Source: Euryarchaeota archaeon UBA54
GTDB lineage: Archaea; Thermoplasmatota; Poseidoniia; Poseidoniales; Thalassarchaeaceae
Direction of reading: 5' to 3'
DNA: 5,620 nt
NCBI GenBank assembly: GCA_002495735.1
Contig: DAGM01000016.1
Coordinates: 1-5,620 of the forward strand
Below the pieces are notes generated by a model that did not search any database, was not told the DNA's origin, and saw only the letters and a program-made list of their open reading frames with translations. This document shows positions 1 to 5,620 of this stretch, one piece after another. Both the position numbers and the translations under genes were made by a program. Every line of letters begins with the position of its first letter. The first letter of the stretch is position 1.

Positions 1-434
1 ATCACGAATATCCATATCTGCAGGGTGTACTGGCCCGAGCCGCTCCAACGGTCGACGTTGATGTAGACAGTGGTGCCACCGACATTGGTCCCATTAGCAG
101 ATACGCTGTCGTAACTCGATATCGAAAGGCTGGAGTCAATTTGGTTACCAGACGAGTCATACAGATACAGGTCGAAATCGGCATTGGACGGAGACGTCAG
201 ACCGACCGATATGCCGGTGTCATTCGACATATTGACTCCGTAGTAGTCGTTGTTGTCGCTGCTCGCAGTCAGGTTTCCGTAGTATGTGGCGTTGGTTGCT
301 GGTAGCCAGGCTGCGGTGGAAGTAGAGCTCCCAGCGTCTCCGCCCGTGCCAGCATCATTCGCAAACACCACCCCAGAGAAGCAAGAGAGTAGAATCAGGG
401 TAGTGATTGTTCTCGCAGCGCTACGGCTAGTCAT
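1..434 (-). CDS. Secreted PPC-domain protein, N-terminal part
   Basis: The frame is open from ATG at 434-432 to the left edge, giving 144 residues with the C-terminus missing. Residues 1-25 form a signal peptide: Arg4 and Arg8, a hydrophobic core (TLILLSCFSGVVF) and a likely cleavage after Ala25 (VFA|ND). An LLSC motif ending at Cys18 looks faintly like a lipobox, but the hydrophobic core runs on past it, so ordinary signal peptidase cleavage is preferred. An Asp/Gly/Ser/Thr-rich linker (about 26-46) leads to a PPC-type beta-sandwich at about 51-142, with the typical pattern of YYGNLT, NDYYGV, ADFDLYLYD and, near the end, GSGQYTLQIWI. PPC domains usually accompany secreted proteases and other exported hydrolases; this fragment shows no catalytic domain, which could lie further downstream. 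Five or so N-glycosylation sequons are present. No in-frame ATG, GTG or TTG occurs in the 82 bp upstream, which supports this start. The exact function is unknown. Confidence 0.85.
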   Translation of the reverse strand, partial: MTSRSAARTITTLILLSCFSGVVFANDAGTGGDAGSSTSTAAWLPATNATYYGNLTASSDNNDYYGVNMSNDTGISVGLTSPSNADFDLYLYDSSGNQIDSSLSISSYDSVSANGTNVGGTTVYINVDRWSGSGQYTLQIWIFV

Positions 435-449
435 AGCCCTAGGGCTATG
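432..449. repeat. Perfect 18-bp palindrome covering the PPC start codon
   Basis: CATAGCCCTAGGGCTATG equals its own reverse complement over all 18 bases and mismatches immediately outside. On the minus strand its last three bases are the ATG of the PPC gene and its first three are a CAT 13-15 nt upstream. In RNA it could fold into a 7-bp stem with a CUAG loop that buries the start codon. As DNA it has the symmetry of a site for a dimeric regulator. The sequence is certain; the function is inferred. Confidence 0.6.
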
Positions 450-516
450 CTGGAACGCTTGAACTTTGGCACTATAGGATAGTGCGTAAATTGCACCGCC
501 TCTGTACGGCGAATGA
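435..516 (-). promoter_or_regulatory. Intergenic region, probable promoter of the PPC gene
   Basis: This is the only real gap in the window, lying between the dehydrogenase stop and the PPC-gene start. It holds two inverted repeats (432-449 and 469-485) and AT-rich elements read on the minus strand as AATTTACG (486-493) and CTATAG (472-477). If CTATAG were an archaeal TATA core, transcription would start roughly 25 bp downstream, near 448, giving a leader of about 14 nt. No clear purine-rich BRE and no Shine-Dalgarno motif are visible. No T-run follows the dehydrogenase stop, so no intrinsic terminator is evident and read-through from upstream remains possible. The promoter call is tentative. 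Confidence 0.3.
469..485. repeat. Inverted repeat upstream of the PPC gene
   Basis: GCACTAT and ATAGTGC are exact reverse complements separated by AGG, giving 7-bp arms around a 3-nt spacer. The repeat overlaps the TATA-like CTATAG and lies about 20 bp upstream of the start-codon palindrome. It could be an operator or a small RNA hairpin. It lacks a following T-run, so a terminator role is not supported. Confidence 0.45.
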
Positions 517-1365
517 TTAGTAAGAGTAGAATCCGTTGCCGCTCTTTCTGCCGAGTTTTCCCTCTTCTACCATACTGATTAATAGCGGCGCGGGTGCATA
601 CTTGTCGTCATCAAGACCCTTGTGCAGGACGTTCATGATGTGAAGGACGGTGTCCAATCCGATAAGATCAGCCAGTGCGAGGGGCCCAATAGGATGGTTC
701 ATCCCGAGTTTCATGATTCCGTCGATGGCCTCAGGCTCGGCCACGCCCTCCTGCAGAGTTAAGATTGCCTCGTTAATCATAGGACACAGTATCCTGTTGC
801 TCACAAAACCAGGCGAGTCATTGCATGAAAGCGCGGTCTTGCCCATCCTCTCGGCTGCAACGACTACTGCCGAGTTGACCTCGTCGGAGGTCTCGGATCC
901 GTTGATTATCTCGACCAGTTTCATTATTGGGACAGGATTCATGAAGTGCATGCCGATTACCCTGTCGGGCCTATTGGTTGATGCTGCAATCTCATCGATG
1001 CTGATGCTCGAGGTGTTGCTCGCTAGTATTGCCTCCGGCTTGCAAATACTGTCTAATTCAGAGAATGTGGAGAACTTCAACTCGGGAATCTCGGGGATTG
1101 CCTCGACAACAAGATCGCAATCTGAGGCTTCACTCCTGTCTGTTGATATGCGCACGCGCGCGAGGGCGGCGTCGGCATCGGCTTGGCTCATCTTCCCCTT
1201 CGAGACAAGTTTTGCAAGAGACGCCTCAATCGATGCCATGCCGCGATCGACGAAGGTCTGCTCGATGTCAATCATAGTCACAGAGTAGCCCGCGCAAGCT
1301 GCTACTTGGGTGATGCCGTTACCCATCTGACCGGCACCCAGCACGGCTATGCTGCCTATCTCCAC
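517..1365 (-). CDS. hbd: 3-hydroxyacyl-CoA (3-hydroxybutyryl-CoA) dehydrogenase, complete
   Basis: This 282-residue cytoplasmic enzyme has the normal length for stand-alone 3-hydroxybutyryl-CoA dehydrogenases. It would oxidise (S)-3-hydroxyacyl-CoA to 3-ketoacyl-CoA with NAD, reversibly, in beta-oxidation or butanoyl-CoA metabolism. The N-terminal Rossmann fold shows GAGQMG at residues 10-15 and Asp33 at the end of the second strand (MIDIE), which favours NAD over NADP. The family's active-site residues are all present with the spacing of human HADH: Ser119 (in SNTSS), His140 (GMHFMNP), Glu152 (KLVEII) and Asn190 (PGFVSN). The helical C-terminal domain ends in [11 protein letters not shown]. 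The GTG at 1365 was chosen because it places the Rossmann motif at the usual distance from the N-terminus. The frame is open up to an ATG at 1500, but that start would add 45 unlike residues and overlap the upstream gene by 104 bp. No Shine-Dalgarno motif precedes it. It starts 31 bp after the upstream stop, so co-transcription is likely. Exact chain-length preference cannot be read from sequence. Confidence 0.95.
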   Translation of the reverse strand: MEIGSIAVLGAGQMGNGITQVAACAGYSVTMIDIEQTFVDRGMASIEASLAKLVSKGKMSQADADAALARVRISTDRSEASDCDLVVEAIPEIPELKFSTFSELDSICKPEAILASNTSSISIDEIAASTNRPDRVIGMHFMNPVPIMKLVEIINGSETSDEVNSAVVVAAERMGKTALSCNDSPGFVSNRILCPMINEAILTLQEGVAEPEAIDGIMKLGMNHPIGPLALADLIGLDTVLHIMNVLHKGLDDDKYAPAPLLISMVEEGKLGRKSGNGFYSY

Positions 1366-1396
1366 GCATCGTCGTGCACACGGAAGGGCATGAGCC

Positions 1397-4300
1397 TTAC
1401 TCAGCCAGTTCGTCTTCGGGTTCGGCAATAGGCAGTTCAGCAACCCCCTCAATCTCGGACATGATATCTTCAAGATCGGGGCCATGATTCTCAATTTCAT
1501 CCCTTCGAGCGCGACGCCTGCGTAACAGGGTTGTTGGTACTGCTATGGCGAGCAGTGCAGCGATAACTGCGAGAGAGAACCACCACAGCATCGGGCCGGA
1601 GTTCCGGGCGTCCTCGATGGCCCAATCGATCCATTCTTGCTCCATCACCTCTATCGAAGATGTGTATTGATTGTTGGCGGCGTCGACGGCAAGTCCGTTG
1701 ATGATGTGAGTGCCCGGGGATTCAGGTATTGCGATGTGAATCTCGAACTGGTCACTCGAGTCACATACGAACTCCTTCGACTCGACCTCGGTCCACAACA
1801 TCACTGTCGTGCCGTGCTCACAGATGCCGCCAACGACGCGGGTTGTAGCCAGAGGAGTGGTTCGATTGGTTACCTCAAAGAAACTCAACACAGGAGGAGT
1901 GGTGTCCCTTACGATAGAGAGTGTGTAGTTGTCTACGTGGTCTAGAGCGTGGATTTCGATGAGGAACTGGTTCTCGCCCTCGATTAGATCGAATATTAGG
2001 CTAACCACGCTTGCTCCTGGTTCAATCAGGTGCTCCCCTTCAACATCAGATCTACTCCACCAAATCTCTTGGTCAGGCCCTCTCTGTATGGTTGCCTCGA
2101 CTTGGTCGATGGCCACAAGGCCACCGTTCCAGTCAGCAGCGACGTGGGTATTGTAGATTGAGGCGTCAAGCAGGATGCTACGGCATTCGAGGAACCTGTT
2201 GTCATTTTCCTGGGGTTCTGTGAAGTCGACAGCCTCCAAGCAGACCTCGTGTACTCCGGTGTGGTTCAGTTCAAACAAGGCCCCGCTGGTGATTGCAGTG
2301 CGCTCGCTGATGAGGACGCCATCGATAGTGAAACGGACGTGGACTTCTTCGCTGGAAAGCCACGAGAGCCCCTGCCTATGGTCGAAGAATGAATCTTCGG
2401 TGCCCGGACTGATGGTCCACTCGACGAGAGGGGGGGTACGGTCGAGAGCTAGAGGCCACTCCTCAGTGTCCGTGTTGTTGGCCCAGTCAATCATCTCGAG
2501 AGAGATGAGATAGTCCCCGTCAGGTAGTTCAGCGGTGTTGACTTGGTACTGAGTCACGGTGCTAGTATTACCGGGTTTGTCTTCCAGCACTGTCTGCGGG
2601 ATTAACTGGTCGCTCTCGCACTGTTCGATCTCGTGGGGCGAATTGAGTGCGGTGATTCTAAGGCACCAGTCGCGAATATCTACTGGGATTGAGACGGTGA
2701 GTACTCCCTCGCTCATGTTCACGGGTGTGGAAATCTGCACTGGGGTGTAGTGGAACCCAGCTTGGTCTGAGATATCGAGCAGGTCTGCGCTGGGCACATC
2801 GGGATCATACACCACCGTGAACTCCCTAGTGAACGAGTTGCCCGCAGGGTCGCTGACCGCCACATCGAAGACGCTGGTGTCGTGCACGTAGAAGAATGTG
2901 GAACTCGCGTTCGATCTGATTTCGGCCTCGGTCAGCTGGATGGTGAGCACGGCGTGGCCGTTCTCGTCCAGTTCGACCTCATTGCCAGAATGAGATAGGC
3001 TCGCACCCGGTTCGGTCTGGATGATATAAGTGAGATTCTGCTGGTTGGTAATCCAAGGTATGTTTGACAGGGCCAATGTGGGCGCTGTCACGTCGTAGGC
3101 CACCGAGAGGTAGGCCTCAGCAGTGTTGTTCGAGATGTCTGTCAGGGTAGCCCGGTAGTCGTGCCACTGCTCGATAGCAGGTAAGGTGGCATTGACCCAA
3201 ACCTCCCGAAAGGTAATGTTCTCGGGTATTGCGAAGTGGTTGCCACTATTCCATATCGAAGTCAGGTTGTGGTGTGCGCCTACTGTGTCGATGGCCTCGA
3301 CGAGGTCGGCGTCGGGAACATTCGTGTCTTCGTTGGCCGGATCCCAGTTGAGGTCGTCGAGGCGGAAGCCGATTCCAGTATCGAGAGCATACAGTCTCAC
3401 CGGCACCACTGAATTTGTCTGCGTGAGATTAGCCGGTACGTCAAAGCTCATCTCGGGGTCGAGTTCGACCAACTCGTAGGTGTACGGTAGACGCAGACTG
3501 ATGTCACCTTCAACGGTGATATCGATGAAACCTGTCCAGATTCCAGCTGTCTCCGGCCTCTCATAGGCGAGGTTTACTTGCAGTGCCGAGGCTGGAACCT
3601 GTCCTGCGAGGGTGTCGCTGCCGTTGGGCCAGATTGCGTCTATCTCGCCCTTAGTCAGTGTGAGTTGGTCGGTTATCACGAGTTCGTCGCCGCCTACGAC
3701 TTCGATGTCGATCCAGAACTGGACTGTCCCGCTCGGTACAGAGTAACCGTGTACTGCGACAGAATAGTAACCGTCATCGGGGTCGACTATTCTGATTGTC
3801 TCTGCCGAGGAACCGGACCACGAGCGCGTTACCTCCTCACCGGAAGAGAATGTTCCGTCTCCATTTGAGTCGCGGAACAAGAATAGGTCGAGATCTGCGT
3901 CATCGTGAGCGTTCATCTTGATGTTCAACTCGGTGGAGTTCTGGACTGTCATATTGTGCCACCATGAAGCCGTCATCTTGTCACCAGAGACATCTTGGAA
4001 GGCAGTCTCGTTATCGAAGTGGGCCGGCTGACTCCAACCGTATGCAGACACCGAGTCGACGTTCAGAGGCACAGTAGAGACCACATGAACTGCGTCTACT
4101 CCACTGCCTTCGGCCCAATCAGTCACCACCTGCTCAAAGCCGGACTCTTCGGCAGCGATGTATCCCACTGAGATATTGAGTGGGTTGTCATTTGATGAAA
4201 CTCCGTGCAGAGCTGTGTGCAGGACCATCTGGTGGACTCCTTGCTCGGCAGGGACGGCGAACATCTCTCGCGAAGTACCAGTGTATGTCCCCCAGTTGTG

Positions 4301-5620
4301 CGAGCCGCTGCCGGCGTGGTTGTTGATTGAGCGCGACTCGATGAAGAAGGTCGAATCACCATATGCATCCGGGTCGTCCTCGGCATACCCGTGAGCCATC
4401 TCCGAGAGCCAGAGCACATCGATGTCGGTGTACGGGTTGTCCTCCCAGTCGACATCGAGGATGGCTGTCCCTCCGGTGTCCCACTCCTCGGGCCACTCGA
4501 CTGAGAGGAAGCGCCAGTCGCCGCTTTCAGCCCTCCAGTCCCATCTGGTTGCCCCGCTTATCCACTCCTCGTCGTACAGGGTCTGGTTCGACACGTTACC
4601 GTCCAGCGGTCTCGCATCTAGTGAGAACGGGCCGCTCCAAGGCACGTTGGTGACCACGGGAAGAGTCCAGTTCCTGTGTGATATCGTCGAGGTCAAGTTA
4701 CCCCCCTGATCGAGTTCGAAGGACTCGATGAGAACGCCGTGCTGATGCAGACCAGATTCGGCGTCAGCCGGGACCGAGACCGTCATCTGGGTTGATGCCG
4801 ATCCGTTGGCAGGGACCACGGTGGTGATTGGTAGAGTAATCCAATCGTCGTCCGCGCTACCGAATGCGGTCCAGTCTATCTCGATCCTGACAGGGTCGTC
4901 CGACTGGTGTCCATTGTAGTTCCAGACTCCGAGGAAGAGGCCGTCTCTGGCATCCTCGAAGGGCAGTCCGACCCTAACTTCGGCGTTAGGGCCATTTTCC
5001 CACCAGTAGGTCACCTCTTCGAGTTCGCTCGATTCGGTCCAATCATCGGAGTCAACCATTGAGTCGTTGTCGAAGTCCTCGACGTAGATGCCGTCTGCGT
5101 CATCATCGCTCCAGCGGTATATCTGCAAGAACACCCGCTCCTCCGAACTGCGGTCTTGATTCTCATCGAACGCGGAGTAGTTGATGGTAGCTCTAGCTCT
5201 GAGTTGCAAGGTATCGATGGGTAACTTGTTTGCGGTGCCGTTAGTGACGTGCAAGGGGATTAGAAGGTCGGGCCTGCTACTTTGGTGGCCGTCCCAAGAA
5301 TCGTTAAGCCCCTCCTCACTGCCATTGCCTAGGCTCTCCCACACATGCACAGTGTGCTCTAGAGGGGCGAAGACTGTCGGAGTGAATCTCAGGAGGACTT
5401 CAGTGTCGCCATAATTGGCGAACTCTAGGTCGACGTCCTGCGACTCCCCTGGCCGCAGGAGGTTGATGTTAGCGTCCCTGTGGCTGCCTTGGAAGGTACC
5501 GCTGTTCCACTGAGCGGGACTGGCCCACCAGGTTCCGTTGGCCCCGTCAAGGGTAGCTGTGGCACGAGACGCATTGAACCAACCACCGCCTTGGACGAAC
5601 GGTTCGTAGCCCCTGTCATC
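1397..5620 (-). CDS. Giant membrane-anchored surface protein, probable S8 (subtilisin-like) protease, C-terminal part
   Basis: The frame is open from the right edge to TAA at 1397-1399, giving 1,407 residues without an N-terminus. The GTG at 5350 is internal, because 90 further open codons precede it. Residues below count from the edge. Residues 5-20 ([16 protein letters not shown]) resemble the end of a subtilase catalytic domain, where an 'QGaGxvna' motif is usual; the Asp/His/Ser triad would lie outside the window. Beta-rich acidic modules follow, including an Asp cluster at 171-194 and a 'VPADAESG' Ig-like signature near 283. A PPC-like module at about 540-643 (core ADLDLFLF) holds a calcium-loop sequence at 584-595. 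Several Ig-like modules occupy about 720-1326. A transmembrane helix at 1342-1365 is followed by RRRRARR and an acidic tail. There are about 27 N-glycosylation sequons. This implies an exported, C-terminally tethered protein, presumably degrading extracellular protein. Other multi-domain surface proteins are possible. The membrane topology is firm; the protease call is moderate. Confidence 0.75.
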   Translation of the reverse strand, partial: DDRGYEPFVQGGGWFNASRATATLDGANGTWWASPAQWNSGTFQGSHRDANINLLRPGESQDVDLEFANYGDTEVLLRFTPTVFAPLEHTVHVWESLGNGSEEGLNDSWDGHQSSRPDLLIPLHVTNGTANKLPIDTLQLRARATINYSAFDENQDRSSEERVFLQIYRWSDDDADGIYVEDFDNDSMVDSDDWTESSELEEVTYWWENGPNAEVRVGLPFEDARDGLFLGVWNYNGHQSDDPVRIEIDWTAFGSADDDWITLPITTVVPANGSASTQMTVSVPADAESGLHQHGVLIESFELDQGGNLTSTISHRNWTLPVVTNVPWSGPFSLDARPLDGNVSNQTLYDEEWISGATRWDWRAESGDWRFLSVEWPEEWDTGGTAILDVDWEDNPYTDIDVLWLSEMAHGYAEDDPDAYGDSTFFIESRSINNHAGSGSHNWGTYTGTSREMFAVPAEQGVHQMVLHTALHGVSSNDNPLNISVGYIAAEESGFEQVVTDWAEGSGVDAVHVVSTVPLNVDSVSAYGWSQPAHFDNETAFQDVSGDKMTASWWHNMTVQNSTELNIKMNAHDDADLDLFLFRDSNGDGTFSSGEEVTRSWSGSSAETIRIVDPDDGYYSVAVHGYSVPSGTVQFWIDIEVVGGDELVITDQLTLTKGEIDAIWPNGSDTLAGQVPASALQVNLAYERPETAGIWTGFIDITVEGDISLRLPYTYELVELDPEMSFDVPANLTQTNSVVPVRLYALDTGIGFRLDDLNWDPANEDTNVPDADLVEAIDTVGAHHNLTSIWNSGNHFAIPENITFREVWVNATLPAIEQWHDYRATLTDISNNTAEAYLSVAYDVTAPTLALSNIPWITNQQNLTYIIQTEPGASLSHSGNEVELDENGHAVLTIQLTEAEIRSNASSTFFYVHDTSVFDVAVSDPAGNSFTREFTVVYDPDVPSADLLDISDQAGFHYTPVQISTPVNMSEGVLTVSIPVDIRDWCLRITALNSPHEIEQCESDQLIPQTVLEDKPGNTSTVTQYQVNTAELPDGDYLISLEMIDWANNTDTEEWPLALDRTPPLVEWTISPGTEDSFFDHRQGLSWLSSEEVHVRFTIDGVLISERTAITSGALFELNHTGVHEVCLEAVDFTEPQENDNRFLECRSILLDASIYNTHVAADWNGGLVAIDQVEATIQRGPDQEIWWSRSDVEGEHLIEPGASVVSLIFDLIEGENQFLIEIHALDHVDNYTLSIVRDTTPPVLSFFEVTNRTTPLATTRVVGGICEHGTTVMLWTEVESKEFVCDSSDQFEIHIAIPESPGTHIINGLAVDAANNQYTSSIEVMEQEWIDWAIEDARNSGPMLWWFSLAVIAALLAIAVPTTLLRRRRARRDEIENHGPDLEDIMSEIEGVAELPIAEPEDELAE
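1643..3094 (-). repeat. Series of Ig-like modules in the giant surface protein
   Basis: This protein-level repeat array covers residues of about 843-1326 of the partial protein. Modules begin with D-x-T-x-P or related strings: [27 protein letters not shown] and DTTPPVLSF. Each is followed by alternating hydrophobic strands and often by an aspartate-alanine-asparagine turn such as DPAGNS, DWANNT or DAANNQ. This is the pattern of bacterial Ig-like or cadherin-like stalk domains. The modules are diverged, with no obvious DNA-level repetition. They probably form a stalk between the distal part of the protein and the membrane helix at 1526-1597. Module boundaries are approximate. Confidence 0.6.
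3692..4003 (-). other. PPC-like module with a calcium-loop sequence inside the giant surface protein
   Basis: Residues of about 540-643 of the partial protein show the PPC pattern: a strand before [10 protein letters not shown], then a loop, then [17 protein letters not shown] and a closing strand. The loop at 3836-3871 reads [12 protein letters not shown], which matches the EF-hand/dockerin-like calcium consensus with acidic or polar residues at positions 1, 3, 5 and 12 and Gly at position 6. This resembles the PPC domain of the protein encoded at 1-434, although the two are clearly diverged. Calcium binding is inferred from the motif only. Confidence 0.55.

Noticed and set aside
2..184. A 60-residue minus-strand frame at the left edge
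   Set aside because: It lies in another frame of the PPC gene. The frame starting at 434 has a signal peptide and a clear PPC domain, while this one has neither.
469..485. Inverted repeat as a transcription terminator for the dehydrogenase
   Set aside because: No T-rich run follows it in the direction of transcription, and it lies well inside the presumed promoter of the next gene.
650..1288. A 212-codon open frame on the plus strand inside the dehydrogenase gene
   Set aside because: It is antisense to a well-supported conserved enzyme, and its translation has no recognisable domain. It is best explained as a shadow of the coding strand.
1366..1500. Upstream extension of the dehydrogenase to an ATG at 1500
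   Set aside because: The extra 45 residues match nothing expected before the Rossmann fold and overlap the 3' end of the surface-protein gene by 104 bp. The GTG at 1365 gives the normal family length.
5425..5619. A 64-residue minus-strand frame at the right edge
   Set aside because: The frame of the large surface protein is open through the same bases and gives the subtilase-like string, so this is a shadow.
1..5620. Mobile element, CRISPR array, tRNA or defence system
   Set aside because: No transposase or integrase motifs, terminal repeats, regularly spaced direct repeats or tRNA-like cloverleaf were seen, and nearly all bases are explained by three genes on one strand.

Overview
The window holds three genes, all read on the minus strand, so in transcription order they run from right to left. 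They are the C-terminal ~1,407 residues of a very large surface protein (1397-5620, N-terminus beyond the right edge), a complete 3-hydroxyacyl-CoA dehydrogenase (517-1365), and the first 144 residues of a secreted PPC-domain protein (1-434, C-terminus beyond the left edge). Almost every base is coding. The only real gap is 82 bp (435-516) between the dehydrogenase and the PPC gene. No RNA gene, insertion sequence, CRISPR array, integrase or phage gene was seen.

The likely source is an uncultured planktonic archaeon, most probably a Marine Group II/III type euryarchaeon (Poseidoniales and relatives, Thermoplasmatota). This is inference. It rests on the giant acidic, sequon-rich Ig/PPC surface protein with a single C-terminal membrane anchor and a basic-then-acidic tail, on a small secreted protein whose mature part starts with an Asp/Gly-rich NDAG... 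segment before a PPC domain, on the absence of Shine-Dalgarno motifs before the two visible starts, and on frequent ATA, AGA and AGG codons. No marker gene is present, so the assignment is moderate at best.

The large protein opens with a short stretch resembling the end of a subtilisin-like (S8) catalytic domain ([10 protein letters not shown]). It continues through beta-rich acidic modules, a PPC-like module carrying a canonical calcium-loop sequence, several Ig-like modules with D-x-T-x-P starts, one transmembrane helix and a short cytoplasmic tail. A secreted, membrane-tethered protease is the best guess, but the catalytic triad is outside the window. The dehydrogenase follows 31 bp after its stop, probably on the same transcript. 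It has all four expected active-site residues and would act in fatty-acid beta-oxidation or butanoyl-CoA metabolism. The third gene encodes an exported protein with the same kind of PPC fold as the module in the large protein.

The most unusual non-coding signal is a perfect 18-bp palindrome (432-449) that includes the start codon of the PPC gene, with a second inverted repeat (469-485) about 20 bp further upstream over a TATA-like core. Nothing in the window points convincingly to a new multi-gene system. The gene content fits known families, and the interest lies in the regulatory gap and the architecture of the surface protein.
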